64,000 nucleotides of DNA from Anaerosporobacter sp031551385 (GTDB lineage Bacteria; Bacillota; Clostridia; Lachnospirales; Lachnospiraceae), in the NCBI RefSeq assembly GCF_031551385.1, contig NZ_JAVBNS010000094.1:23136-87135 (forward strand). Reading direction: 5' to 3'. The position numbers and the translations under genes were made by a program. Below are positions 42,711 through 52,512 of the stretch, piece after piece (the stretch's first letter is position 1; each line of letters opens with the position of its first letter). The notes under the pieces are model-generated. The model did no database searches and was not told the DNA's origin. It saw only the letters and a program-made list of their open reading frames with translations.

Positions 42711-43384
42711 ATGGGGGTAGATCGTACGTTGTTATTCAACCTGTTGGGTACTGTATAACGACATTGATAAAGCGTTTCAATACATCGTATGTTGTTATTC
42801 AACGGATAGCCCGTAGCTTTTTGCAAGGGAGTGAAAGTTTCAATACATCGTATGTTGTTATTCAACGAAGAAGACAAGCAAGTTCTTGTGCAAACACAAG
42901 AGTTTCAATACATCGTATGTTGTTATTCAACGGAAAAAGTGCCAACAGAAGTAAAAGAATATCATTTGTTTCAATACATCGTATGTTGTTATTCAACTAT
43001 GAGAGAAGATTTAGAAGCGGAATGGATTCCGTTTCAATACATCGTATGTTGTTATTCAACCTCCACGGACTTGTATGTGTTATCCGTGGAAAATGGTTTC
43101 AATACATCGTATGTTGTTATTCAACTGGTTTTACTTTTGGCATAGGTGGTGTTTTAACTGTGTTTCAATACATCGTATGTTGTTATTCAACATATATTTC
43201 GCCGTTCCATTCGTTTAATGCTACAGTTTCAATACATCGTATGTTGTTATTCAACTTAATGACCCTTTAGATATAACAGATTTTGGTTGGTTTCAATACA
43301 TCGTATGTTGTTATTCAACAAAGAAGGTGTGTGTACAGCAAAAACAGTAATACAGTTTCAATACATCGTATGTTGTTATTCAAC
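42711..43384 (-). CRISPR. CRISPR array 2 (11 repeats, 10 spacers)
   Basis: The repeats start with GTTTCAATACATCGT and end with ATGTTGTTATTCAAC; two adjacent bases differ from the other arrays. They begin at 42711 (degenerate), 42774, 42837, 42902, 42968, 43031, 43096, 43162, 43226, 43290 and 43355. Spacers are 33-36 bp. The leader is on the right, so transcription is on the minus strand. This is the longest of the four arrays. Confidence 0.97.
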
Positions 43385-43565
43385 CATAGTAAAATCAACA
43401 TTCCTAAATTCTATGATACCACAAAACCCTCTAGTTTCAAGCATTTCTTCTATTTTTACCAACCGCTAGCCCTTTTTATATTATAACAGCCAAATCACCT
43501 TCAGATGCCCACTATTGCTGGCTTTTCGCAACTTTGACTTTTTTATCGGCTGGTAAAATTATTTT
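43385..43565 (-). promoter_or_regulatory. CRISPR leader 2
   Basis: The same module as leader 1: TTGAAA (43435-43440), 16 bases, TATCAT (43413-43418), then distal arms TTTTACCAACCG (near 43454-43465) and CGGCTGGTAAAA (43547-43558). Confidence 0.8.
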
Positions 43566-43604
43566 TATTATCCCTCCTCGCATAAATCTAAATTTATTGA
43601 ACTG

Positions 43605-43979
43605 TTATTTCCTTATACAAAAGTACGGACCACACCAGCCACTCTCATGAGTGCGAACGTATGTCCACGAAAAATCCTTTGCCACAATATACACATCGCT
43701 TCGCGAATCTTCATCAAGTTCTTCGGCAAAAATTTTTCCCACTGTAGAAACATCTTCAATATGGTTTGAATATCCATCATAGAATTTGATTACTTCTGTA
43801 TATTGCAAATTGTCAAATGCTTTTCTTGCTTCGTCCTCTTCAAGGCAGGAAACATTTCCCTATGTAAATAGATGCCATAAATGATTTCCATGCGAAGTCA
43901 CATGATCCTCAATCATTTTGGGATCAACCTCCTTCCCAAAAGCAGAAAGCCATTTTTCAATAAGTTCACGGTTGTTCAT
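43605..43979 (-). pseudogene. DUF4275-like gene with in-frame TAG
   Basis: Reading from ATG 43979 gives 124 residues, with a TAG at codon 40 (43860-43862) in an otherwise uninterrupted frame. The N-terminal part reads MNNRELIEKWLSAFGKEVDP and ends in HGNHLWHLFT before the stop. The rest runs GNVSCLEEDEARKAFDNL to DFSWTYVRTHESGWCGPYF. The LWH, DF-WTYV-THE and GPYF motifs match DUF4275. A single TGG-to-TAG change would explain it. The function of the family is unknown. Confidence 0.7.
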
Positions 43980-44048
43980 AATAGGAGCACCTCCACGAAT
44001 TCTATTTTACTACTTGTTGTAGCAAATATTTTTTCTAATAACGTTTCT

Positions 44049-45568
44049 CTATATGTTCTTTTTTCTAAATAGTACGTCCACATATTCATCCTCATACGCC
44101 AAACGACACTTTCCTTTCCCTTTTCCCTTAACACTTTTTACGACATTAATTTCTCTCAACTTAGACATTATTTCCGAAGCTGTTGACGATGAACAATTTA
44201 AGAGTTTTCTAACGTCAGATGCACTAAATATTTGATTTGTATCAATTTCGTTATAAATTTTCAAAATATTATTTGCAGTCGGTTCATTATACTTATATTT
44301 TTGAATCTCCAAGTTTATTGTCTCAAAAGGCACTTTTGTTCTCTGAATCTCCGACTTTTGGTTCTCAATCTCCGACTTTTGCTCTCCAATCTCCGACTTT
44401 TTATTTTTTGTATTGTAAACAATTGCTTGTAGCATAAATGCATTACTATAGTATTCCGGTGCTTGAAGCCCAACTGCTTCTAGTTCCTTATACATACGAT
44501 TAACACCTTCACCATACTCTTTTACGTAATTAAATGCTTTTAAAAATTCTGCAATTTTGGGGTTTCTTGAAAAATGCGTATGTCTTATATTATTTGCCCT
44601 TACGAGTCCTGGTAATCGTCCTGGACTCTCAACCATGATACGATTATCAAAAAGTTTTATTTGTATATCCGTTCCACGAATACTGTAGTCTCTGTGCGTA
44701 ACTGCATTAACCAAAATTTCTTGCCTTACAAATTTAGGGTATTCTTCCTCTGTTACAAATTTCCCATCTTCCCCCAAGTACGTTTTTTCTTTTATTTGAG
44801 TATCCAGATATGAAATAGCATCACTGATCATCTTTAAGATATTTCCTTCAAATATTACATCCTTAATAACATTCATCTCTGCACCAAATTTTTCTTCTAT
44901 TCCTTCATATCGAATAAAGCGCACTCTTGCTCTTGGAAAATAGAGTTGCGGATTCTTTCCAAATAGTAAAATTGCTGCGGAACTAATTTGTAAGTGGTCT
45001 TTTTTCTCTTTTACAAACCCCTTATTCTCTTTTAGATATTCTATCGGCGTCTTTGAATAACCAATTTTCTCTATATACATTTTTACAAAATCCATATCTA
45101 CGTCTTCAATACCTGCGTCTGGAACTGGCTTATCCTCAAAAATCGTTCTCCCTTATCATACATAAGTTGCATACGTTCTTCAAATGTCAGCTTCTTTGAC
45201 TTGTCTCCAATACGCATATAGACTTCATCTACTTGATTTGCATGAACTTCCATGCTTGGTTCAATGTGCATTAAAATGATATGATTCTCTCTTCCTTCGG
45301 AATCAATACATGGTATATTCTCTATTTCTACTTTAACCGTAGGTATACAAAAATCAAATGGAACACGTAACAATTCATTTAATCTTTATGTCTCAAAATC
45401 TACACCTTCTATTCGACAAGTTTTATCGGATAGTCCACTTGCTATAGTACCTCCATCAGCATTTGCAAATGCTACAATAGTAATCGCCAATGATTTCGGC
45501 TCAATATTTATGCTTTTACGGTCAAAAATTTGTTTTTCTTCGAGATGTAATATTTCTTCAAGTGTCAT
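44049..45568 (-). pseudogene. AlbA_2/Schlafen-type ATP-binding regulator, broken
   Basis: Three consecutive frames form one COG2865-like protein. Residues FDRKSINIEP and AFANADGGTIASGL belong to the AlbA_2 domain. The frame stops at TAA (about 45384-45386, after GVDFET), continues in the same frame with LNELLRVPFDF, then breaks in a run of T near 45143. There GERF should continue FEDKPVPDAG but shifts by one base. The third part (YSKTPIEYLKEN to the C-terminus) holds the ATP-binding HATPase_c_4 region (VTHRDYSIRGTDIQIKLFDN) and a winged helix. Near residue 265 three repeated QKSEI units occur. Two lesions point to a pseudogene; the T-run could be a sequencing error, but the stop is not in a homopolymer. 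Confidence 0.8.
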
Positions 45569-45682
45569 GAGGTTTTACTCCTTCTTTACTAATATATATT
45601 TTCTATGATTTTAGAGTATAGGCATATATTCCCTTAAGCAGCTGTATTTTTATTTTGGGGATTTTTTGTATATTATTTGTTT

Positions 45683-45840
45683 CCTCGTTCACATCTCATG
45701 TTGTTATTCAGCAATGGTGTAATCCACAATACAAGGGACGGTTACGTGTTTCAATACATCTCATGTTGTTATTCAACTGACATTAAAGCTTGTAAAGAGC
45801 GGATTATACAGTTTCAATACATCTCATGTTGTTATTCAAC
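45683..45840 (-). CRISPR. CRISPR array 3 (3 repeats, 2 spacers)
   Basis: Repeats begin at 45683 (degenerate), 45748 and 45811, of the CATCTCATG variant, with spacers of 35 and 33 bp. The leader is on the right. It is the shortest array and lies directly downstream of the cas operon. Confidence 0.93.
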
Positions 45841-46020
45841 CATAGTAAAATCAACATTCTTAAATTTAATGATACCACAAAACCCTTTATTTTCAAGCAC
45901 TTCTTCATTTTTACCAGCCGTTAGCCCTTTTTATAATACAACACTTAAATCACCTTCAAATGCTTGCTATTACTGACTTTTTGTAACTTTGGCTTAATCA
46001 TCGGCTGGTAAAATAATCTT
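45841..46020 (-). promoter_or_regulatory. CRISPR leader 3
   Basis: The same module, with TTGAAA-N16-TATCAT and distal arms TTTTTACCAGCCG (ends 45920) and CGGCTGGTAAAA (46002-46013). Confidence 0.8.
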
Positions 46021-46079
46021 TTGTAATATGTTTTTATTGACTTACTTTTTTACTTTCACTTCATTTAATATTATATTTT

Positions 46080-47621
46080 TTATTCCCTTTTCTCACTTTC
46101 ATAAGTGCATACTAACTTTTCAAAATCCAACGAGCATCTTTCAAACTCCTCTATTATATCATTACACTGATTACTCTTAGATGAAAAGCCAAAATGATTT
46201 ATATCATTTCTTAATTTTTTAATCTTATCAACTAATCCCATGAGGGTTAATTCCTTGTTCTTGTGTTTCTGCTCATCAACTATTTTTTTTAGTTCTCCTT
46301 TTACTTTAGTAAATCGCTCATACTTTTCTTCTGAATACTTCAATTTATTTCGTGTATCCTTTCTATTGTGTAGTATACCAGTCACTGCTTTATTCACAAT
46401 GTCCATTCTATCGTTTTTATTTACCTCATCTACTCCAACACCTAAATCATTTAATAATTTACACACATAGGTAGTCACTGTCTCCTCTAATGCGGTAAGT
46501 CCTTGTTGAACCTTCTTTTTATCTCGGCACCACTTAATTATTTGAAGTCCAATTTCAAAATTATCTTCTTTTACAAATTCCTGCATGCTCACTCTGATTT
46601 GTTCAAGAATCGGAATCAATGGTATTAATAAAGTATTTTCTAGTACATTTTCTTTTTCAAACTCCATATCTATTACTATGTCAATTGTCCTTACTACTTC
46701 TAACGCTGCTAAAGCAATACAATTCTCTTTATTACTACGCGTTTTATCATATTTGCCACGACCTGTTTCAATTGTCTTTGAAAATGTATCAATCGCACCG
46801 ATTAGTTCTTTCCATGTGTCACTCTCACTTATATTTTTCAAATCACCTGTTTTACTATTCTTGCTCTCTTCTATCCCATTTCTTGCAATTTCACATAACG
46901 GCTCACTAATTCCATAATCCTGAAACATCCTCAATGCTTGAGACCACTCCATGACATCAAGCAACATAGTAAAGTCAAACACAGGAACAATTTTATCGTC
47001 ACTTTTCGCTTCCATTGCACCATAAAAGATGTATTCTACATTTACATTTTCTATTCTTCTTATACAATCTAATGCAGATACTGCAAGCATTGGAATTGTA
47101 CGAAACCCATTTGTTATATCAAAGATAAGATTAACTTCTCCTTCCCGACTAACAATTTCATTAGAAATCTTTTGATAAATATCCCACTGCTCATCTATTG
47201 ATTTTCCATCACTAATATCAATTACTGTTAATGTAATTCCTCCCAAGTTTTCTAATACTGCTTTTAATCCATCATACTCTTTTGTATCCTTCCAACAATC
47301 ATCATACTCTAATTCACTCTCCACAGATTTAAATAGCTCAGGATTTTTTTTCTTTAACCTTTCTTTTATAGAATTAGACTGTCTTATTATCGTTTTCTCC
47401 CAAGTTTCATTTCGTGATCTTTCTGTTAATAAAACAATGAATTCATCAACTACAATTTCTTTCTTCCTTAATATCTCTAACATTGCTGCTTGAACAAATC
47501 TTGTTGCGTTTTCATTTCTTACTCCACAATACTCATATACAAACTCTTGATAGCCACCTGCTCCCAGTGCAGTCATATACTTATATTTCTTTTGTTGTCT
47601 TTCTACATTTTTATTCTCCAT
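46080..47621 (-). CDS. CARF-HEPN ribonuclease, TM1812/Csx1-like
   Basis: This 513-residue protein is the last gene of the type III operon. The N-terminal CARF domain contains TALGAGGYQEFVYEY and the DxTxG-type motif IFDITNGFRTIPML (D168, T170, G172), which binds cyclic oligoadenylate. The C-terminal half is helical and ends in a HEPN RNase motif RNDINH (R471 to H476, R-x4-H). Cas10, whose cyclase motif is intact, would make the activator upon target binding, and this protein would then cut RNA non-specifically. It lies after an 88-base gap from the preceding gene and has a well-spaced ATG. Confidence 0.88.
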   Translation of the reverse strand: MENKNVERQQKKYKYMTALGAGGYQEFVYEYCGVRNENATRFVQAAMLEILRKKEIVVDEFIVLLTERSRNETWEKTIIRQSNSIKERLKKKNPELFKSVESELEYDDCWKDTKEYDGLKAVLENLGGITLTVIDISDGKSIDEQWDIYQKISNEIVSREGEVNLIFDITNGFRTIPMLAVSALDCIRRIENVNVEYIFYGAMEAKSDDKIVPVFDFTMLLDVMEWSQALRMFQDYGISEPLCEIARNGIEESKNSKTGDLKNISESDTWKELIGAIDTFSKTIETGRGKYDKTRSNKENCIALAALEVVRTIDIVIDMEFEKENVLENTLLIPLIPILEQIRVSMQEFVKEDNFEIGLQIIKWCRDKKKVQQGLTALEETVTTYVCKLLNDLGVGVDEVNKNDRMDIVNKAVTGILHNRKDTRNKLKYSEEKYERFTKVKGELKKIVDEQKHKNKELTLMGLVDKIKKLRNDINHFGFSSKSNQCNDIIEEFERCSLDFEKLVCTYESEKRE

Positions 47622-47709
47622 AAAGCATGCACTCCTATTTATTTTTTAGGTTTATAAAAGCAATAAAGTTTCTACAAGCTAATTCCGCTCTTTCTGTTTT
47701 ATCAATCAG

Positions 47710-48066
47710 CTACTTATTAATTTTGCATAACCGAGCTGCACTCCCCATGATATAACACAAATCCTCAGTTTCTATATCCCTTATTTGCTGATTGTCCAAT
47801 ATACTTTTACACCATTCTTTAAGTGGATACTCCGCATCTCCTACTTTGCCCATCATTACATAAATTGTTTTTATCTCTATAGCATCTTCAGTATTTTTCA
47901 ATTTCTTGATTTTTTCTAGAAAAGCAAAGAACTCTTTTTGAGGTTCTTTCTCCCTCTTTTCATTTTGCTTACTTAGCAAATAATTGACTGCAAAACGGTA
48001 GAAAGATTCGTACTCAGATTTTATTGCTAAATTATTTGCCACTTCTAACTTTTCTTTAACCTTCAT
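47710..48066 (-). CDS. Unknown small protein of the type III operon
   Basis: A 118-residue, helical, lysine-rich protein: MKVKEKLEVANNLAIKSEYE, SFYRFAVNYLLSKQNEKREK, and a C-terminal IETEDLCYIMGSAARLCKIN. It overlaps the preceding RAMP gene by 11 bases, so it is co-translated. It is not clearly Csm2- or Cmr5-like, and another small subunit gene exists at 50447. In subtype III-D loci the extra unknown gene is often csx19; this protein is smaller than I would expect for that family. It may be a second small subunit or a regulator of the complex. Confidence 0.75.
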   Translation of the reverse strand: MKVKEKLEVANNLAIKSEYESFYRFAVNYLLSKQNEKREKEPQKEFFAFLEKIKKLKNTEDAIEIKTIYVMMGKVGDAEYPLKEWCKSILDNQQIRDIETEDLCYIMGSAARLCKINK

Positions 48067-48955
48067 ACTCCACCACCTTTGGTTTCATAATTGTTCGCAT
48101 TTTATTCATAACATTAGTACATTTTTCATCTTTGCACTCTGTATAGTATGTACTTGCAAATTCTTTTAGAGAGCCTTGAATTATATGTTTTCTTCCTTTG
48201 CTATCAGATAGATTATAAGCTTTTGCTTTAATTTTAACTTTTCCATATCCTTGCCCTTTAAATCCGCCTACTTTAAATTCAAAACTTTCATCTAATCCCA
48301 AAGAAAATAATAATAATTTCAATTGTTCTATCGTAATTTCTTTTATAATTAATCTGCAAGAAAAAATTGTCCCCTTCTTCATAACTTCCACTTCTAAGTT
48401 GTCTTCAATTTCTTCGTTTTTAACTTCGTTTTTATAGAGTTTGGGACCATCTTCTGTTTTACTTGGTGTATATGGTTGATTTATTTTCTTTATCAAGAAG
48501 TCTGAGCTAGTTGATTTACATTCAGAGAAAATGATACGACTTGCATAACTATCTAATCCATATGTACAACAAGTAATGCATGGCTTTTCTATTTTTCTAT
48601 AAGGAGTATTTTCTTTCCTATTTCTCTTCTCCTGCTTTTTTCTTGATAAACATTTACCATCAGCACTGTCTAAACAAGACTTTGAAACACATGCAGATAT
48701 ATTTCTTACAGCACCTTTTAAGGAGGAGGCAGGTATACATGCATTGCCATCTATATCTTTGTAACACTCTTTAGCAAACCTATTATCTTTCTGTATATAT
48801 TGTCCTGTCCCTATATGTATATCTTCATATGCTTCTATTTCAAGTTCTAATGTTCCTTTTATTTTTTCACCATAATTATTATATTCTTCCTTCTCTGCTA
48901 GCAAAGGCAAGAAATCATAATTACGTTCCTCTTGTATCGTCCCCAATTTTCTCAT
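48056..48955 (-). CDS. RAMP protein, Csm5/Csm3-like, cysteine-rich
   Basis: 299 residues, RAMP fold. DIHIGTGQYIQKDNRFAKEC begins the first strand-loop; CIPASSLKGAVRNISAC is the hallmark loop, and GGFKGQGYGKVKI near residue 235 is the glycine-rich C-terminal motif. A lysine/arginine-rich insert with CITCCTYG and several other cysteines (residues about 85-135) may bind zinc. In the complex it probably forms the last backbone subunit that caps the crRNA 3' end. It overlaps its upstream neighbour by four bases. Confidence 0.82.
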   Translation of the reverse strand: MRKLGTIQEERNYDFLPLLAEKEEYNNYGEKIKGTLELEIEAYEDIHIGTGQYIQKDNRFAKECYKDIDGNACIPASSLKGAVRNISACVSKSCLDSADGKCLSRKKQEKRNRKENTPYRKIEKPCITCCTYGLDSYASRIIFSECKSTSSDFLIKKINQPYTPSKTEDGPKLYKNEVKNEEIEDNLEVEVMKKGTIFSCRLIIKEITIEQLKLLLFSLGLDESFEFKVGGFKGQGYGKVKIKAKAYNLSDSKGRKHIIQGSLKEFASTYYTECKDEKCTNVMNKMRTIMKPKVVEYEG

Positions 48956-49602
48956 CTCCTTTTATGAAAAGCCTTTTGTAATTCTTCCAGATGCATACCT
49001 TTATACAATATCTGTTCTTGTAATTCCTCTGTATATGTAGTCAACGTATATGTTATATTCCTAATTTTCATACAACCAAATCCAGTGCTCTGCTTACCAC
49101 CTATTCGAATCATTCCCTCATTCATTGCAGAGATTGCTCGTTTTAATGACATAATCTCTTTCCACAAAGGGTTCGTAATTCTAATAACCTCTTGAAAATC
49201 CCCTCTCTCAATCATCTGAACAGAATTAAGTGTTCCTTCCCTTGCACCTTGTGTATAACTATTTATTTCAGTTGTATGTTTCGTCCTCCATTTAACGGTA
49301 TCTAAATCTGCATAGGCATCATAGAAGGAAATACGCCCCTTCTTTCTTATACCTCCAAATAAATCGTCATAGGAACCTTCTGTAGGCTCCATATAGTGCC
49401 GAAATACACCTTTAATACTGCTTCCTGGAATTACATATGTTGTATTATGTTCCTCATCCTTTTGCCCTTGTAGAAATGTTGTATTTGGCAATATTGGATT
49501 CAAAAGTGTTGGTTCAGAAGAACGAATCACAATTGGTCCGTCTGCCTGCATTATAAATTCAATCAATAATTGTTTTTCAAATCTTTCTAAATGATTAGAC
49601 AC
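48952..49602 (-). CDS. RAMP protein, Csm3-like (group 7), third copy
   Basis: 216 residues with TYVIPGSSIKGVFRHYMEP, the EGTLNSVQMIERGDF strand and glycine-rich IRIGGKQSTGFGCMKI. The usual aspartate-bearing loop after HIG is altered here (IRSSEPTLLNPILP), so this subunit may lack slicing activity. It is positioned between the Csm3-like gene at 49618 and the RAMP at 48056. Confidence 0.83.
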   Translation of the reverse strand: MSNHLERFEKQLLIEFIMQADGPIVIRSSEPTLLNPILPNTTFLQGQKDEEHNTTYVIPGSSIKGVFRHYMEPTEGSYDDLFGGIRKKGRISFYDAYADLDTVKWRTKHTTEINSYTQGAREGTLNSVQMIERGDFQEVIRITNPLWKEIMSLKRAISAMNEGMIRIGGKQSTGFGCMKIRNITYTLTTYTEELQEQILYKGMHLEELQKAFHKRR

Positions 49603-49617
49603 TATTTTTTCACCACC

Positions 49618-50340
49618 CTACATTCCTAATTGCTGTTTCAACCATTCAATATCTCTTTTCTCACTATCGTCTATTTTTACTAATTTAATTCTTCCTAATC
49701 CACGAGTACTCTTCCCACCAATTGACATATCTCCACTTTGTAAGTATCTCTTTATAAACTCAAGATATTTTTCCTGTTCCTCATCCAAATTTTCTGCAAT
49801 CATATAAAAATCAAACCGACTACCCTTAGGCACTATTTCGAAATCATATTTTGCACCCCTTCTTGCTGCTCCTGTATTTCTGTCAATTCCTACGCCATCT
49901 CTTTTTTCATATATAATTTGCTCTCCGATATAGCAACTATCTTTAAATTGTAACTTGCCTGCTACTTCACGTCCACCAAACAACTGACAAACCACACAAC
50001 TCTTTTTATATAATTGGTTTGCCAATTCTGTAGGATTTTCTTTATACTTTTTTTTCAAATCCCTTGCATCACTTTTTGTAATACATCTACTATCATTTAC
50101 TTCAAAAATATTACATACCTCTTTTTCAATTCCCCTCAATACAGCTTCAAAATAACTTCTTACCACTCCCTTAATAGAGGAGCCTGGAATAATTGGATTT
50201 CCTTTTTGATCTTTAAGTACTGGATTATCGAATGCTGTTGGATCCAATGGATCATTATTTGATGCTCCTATATGTATTGGGTCTATTGTAAGAAATTCGC
50301 CTTTGATTATGTGCTTCTTATTAAACGTTTCAAATGTCAT
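49618..50340 (-). CDS. RAMP protein, Csm3-like (group 7), second copy
   Basis: 240 residues. DPIHIGASNNDPLDPTAFDN provides an aspartate-rich loop of the kind that cleaves target RNA in Csm3, and IIPGSSIKGVVRSYFEAVLR is the RNA-contacting loop. SCVVCQLFGG and MSIGGKSTRGLGRIKL complete the family pattern. The cysteines resemble the zinc site found in Csm3. It is probably present in the backbone of the complex. Confidence 0.87.
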   Translation of the reverse strand: MTFETFNKKHIIKGEFLTIDPIHIGASNNDPLDPTAFDNPVLKDQKGNPIIPGSSIKGVVRSYFEAVLRGIEKEVCNIFEVNDSRCITKSDARDLKKKYKENPTELANQLYKKSCVVCQLFGGREVAGKLQFKDSCYIGEQIIYEKRDGVGIDRNTGAARRGAKYDFEIVPKGSRFDFYMIAENLDEEQEKYLEFIKRYLQSGDMSIGGKSTRGLGRIKLVKIDDSEKRDIEWLKQQLGM

Positions 50341-50446
50341 ATCACGTTTCCTCCTAGTATAAATTTATTGTTTTCTTAAATCAGTATACCCATTATTCTT
50401 TTCTTGGTATCCTAATGATTTTTTCTAGCTATTACTATCTTTTAAG

Positions 50447-50809
50447 CTACTTTTTTTCTGATGCAATAATCTTCGAACTCCAATAAAGATAACCAAAAAA
50501 CAAAGATAATGATTCTAATCTTGTATTTTCTTCCTTATCATTTCTGCAAATTATCTCAACTTTCTCTAACACTTTATCTGCAAATGTTTTATCATAAATG
50601 TTCTTTCCCCATGTTCCTTCATTTTTTGCTGCTTTAAATTTAATTATTAGCTTAATCTCTTCTACACATTCTGCACTCTTACATGCAACAGATAAAGCAT
50701 GAAACTGACTGTTTCCAATGTCTTTATCTTTAAAATTTTTTGAACTTCTTATTTTTCTTAAATTTTTCTCTATGCTTTCTGCAAGCTTCAATATCCTCTT
50801 CTTATCCAT
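50447..50809 (-). CDS. Small subunit, Csm2-like (group 11)
   Basis: This 120-residue helical, basic protein starts MDKKRILKLAESIEKNLRKI and ends ESLSLFFGYLYWSSKIIASE. Size, position between Csx10 and the Csm3-like gene, and helical content match the Cas11/Csm2 small subunit of type III-D. Sequence conservation is too low for a certain assignment. It overlaps the Csx10 gene by eight bases. Confidence 0.72.
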   Translation of the reverse strand: MDKKRILKLAESIEKNLRKIRSSKNFKDKDIGNSQFHALSVACKSAECVEEIKLIIKFKAAKNEGTWGKNIYDKTFADKVLEKVEIICRNDKEENTRLESLSLFFGYLYWSSKIIASEKK

Positions 50810-51938
50810 TCAATCCCTCTCCTCCTTGATTCCAACACACACCAACTTGTCCATACCCATTCAAACAATCTTCACCAATACCATTCAACTCCATATCCTT
50901 CAATACAGAATAAACTTCTTCATAATCTTCCTTTTGATAAGAGAACTTAAACACGCTACCTTTTCGTGTCATAATAACAGGATCTTTCAACCATTCACCC
51001 TTTGCTTTTGACGTATCATATCCTCTATACACATAATTCTGTGCAACTACTTTCTCTAGTTTAATTGATTTATCTTCTTGTTCTCCAAGAATTCTTTTTT
51101 CCCAAATCTCTTTATACTCTTTCGTTTTTCTTATCGTCTGGCATTCATCATCTTGGAATCCCAATTTTGCATCGCTCAATAATTCCAATACAAATATTTC
51201 TCTGCCATTATCACTTGCTACACTTCTTAATCTAGTTTCTAAATTCGCACCATATATCTCTTCCTCATATGGCTGAATATCAATAATTTTAAGTTTTCCA
51301 TATCCCGATGAGGAATACTTACCAACATAAATAATCTTCCCTTTTTCTAATATAGAAGTGTCACAATCGTCTACTAAACCTTCATATACTTCTCCCTTTG
51401 CAATTGCATTTATTGAAAACAAGGAGCCTTCCTTTGCCGTTCTGCTTGCATAATTAATTGCAGTATGTACGGTTTCTATTTTAGGTACTTTGTATATGGA
51501 TGCGCTTTTATGATCTAACAAGCCTTTTGCATTTTCCAAGCGTCCTCCACACTCTGGACATTGTATGTATTGGTTTAACATAATATTGTATAGTCCGTGC
51601 TCGCTTCCTTTTGCTTTACACATCTTCGTTGTCATCGCAATAGGAAGGCAATCTTGTGGATAAAGGAAACCAAACTTCATATTTGAAAATGCTTTGCAGA
51701 TCTCTGCATTTTTACATTCGCTACATTTCCCTGACGCATCTTTTTCGAATATATAATTTCTTTCTCCATTTGGTCCAAGTATACCACTGACTAGACATTC
51801 CAATAATATATCATTGGAAAAACCTGCTCGTAGAACTGCTCCACTTATAACATCTTCTGACTCAAGGACATTATCACTTATACGAATTCCACCTACCATC
51901 ACATCATTTAATAGTTCAAATGTTACTTTTTTAAGCAT
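50802..51938 (-). CDS. csx10: Csx10-like Cas5-group RAMP protein
   Basis: 378 residues. LLNDVMVGGIRISDNV opens the RAMP domain. KCSECKNAEICKAF and CPECGGRL are paired zinc sites around a CLPIAMTTKMCK loop. TVHTAINYASRTAKEGSLFS is the key family block of Csx10, and GKYSSSGYGKLKI is the glycine-rich loop. Near the C-terminus, EDCLNGYGQVGVCW ends a second RAMP domain. In III-D complexes Csx10 takes the Csm4 (Cas5) role and grips the crRNA 5' handle. Its presence is the main reason for calling this locus III-D. Confidence 0.82.
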   Translation of the reverse strand: MLKKVTFELLNDVMVGGIRISDNVLESEDVISGAVLRAGFSNDILLECLVSGILGPNGERNYIFEKDASGKCSECKNAEICKAFSNMKFGFLYPQDCLPIAMTTKMCKAKGSEHGLYNIMLNQYIQCPECGGRLENAKGLLDHKSASIYKVPKIETVHTAINYASRTAKEGSLFSINAIAKGEVYEGLVDDCDTSILEKGKIIYVGKYSSSGYGKLKIIDIQPYEEEIYGANLETRLRSVASDNGREIFVLELLSDAKLGFQDDECQTIRKTKEYKEIWEKRILGEQEDKSIKLEKVVAQNYVYRGYDTSKAKGEWLKDPVIMTRKGSVFKFSYQKEDYEEVYSVLKDMELNGIGEDCLNGYGQVGVCWNQGGEGLNG

Positions 51939-52512
51939 GTTTCTCTGTCACCTCCACTTCTACAAATCCCAGTCCACGACTTTTCCCTGAGCCAATCCCC
52001 TCTATCAGACGAACCGCTGTAAGAAGATGTGGTTCATATGCTAGTTCTTTTTCAGGTGGATAATATACGACCATTTCACCTGTAAATATAATTTCCTTAC
52101 CCTTTTCATCTCTCGGTGATACCACTTCTTGAAACACCAAACTTCCGTCATTATTGGTTCTTAACTGCCTATTAATTGCTACATTTGCTCGTAGTTCTGT
52201 CGTCGTTGCTTGGTTAGTTTCTAAATTATCAAGGATAACTCTTGATTTTTGAAAGCCTGCCTTTCCAAACAAGGTACAACTGATACAGTTACAATCGTCT
52301 TTCACATTTTCTTTCCCTAGACATTCATACTCATTATCTACCGTTCTATTGATTCGTTCAAAGTTATCTCTTATCATTCCTTTTACAACTGTTGCTGGAA
52401 TATAAGGACGACCATCACGTTTTACAACTTTTCTTATTCCATCTAGTCCGACTCCTGCATTAATATGTAATGCTGAGATTAATTTTATATGTATACTATA
52501 TATTTTCTTCAT
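51931..52512 (-). CDS. RAMP protein, Csm3-like (group 7), first copy
   Basis: About 193 residues from ATG 52512, which has CAGGAGG before it and overlaps the cas10 stop (ATGA); the frame extends upstream to 52557 but that segment is cas10 coding. LISALHINAGVGLDGIRKV, then RPYIPATVVKGMIRDNFERI and GSGKSRGLGFVEVEV are the RAMP motifs. NCISCTLFGKAGF holds the zinc-type cysteines. An aspartate (LDG) is available for target cleavage. Confidence 0.86.
   Translation of the reverse strand: MKKIYSIHIKLISALHINAGVGLDGIRKVVKRDGRPYIPATVVKGMIRDNFERINRTVDNEYECLGKENVKDDCNCISCTLFGKAGFQKSRVILDNLETNQATTTELRANVAINRQLRTNNDGSLVFQEVVSPRDEKGKEIIFTGEMVVYYPPEKELAYEPHLLTAVRLIEGIGSGKSRGLGFVEVEVTEKHA

Noticed and set aside
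42665..43270. 201-residue plus-strand ORF over the CRISPR array
   Set aside because: It consists of translated 30-bp repeats and spacers; no ribosome site or protein family.
43860..43862. TAG in the DUF4275 gene as a recoded amino acid such as pyrrolysine
   Set aside because: A nearby gene has a TAA plus a frameshift, no pyrrolysine genes are seen, and a simple TGG-to-TAG change at a tryptophan position explains it.
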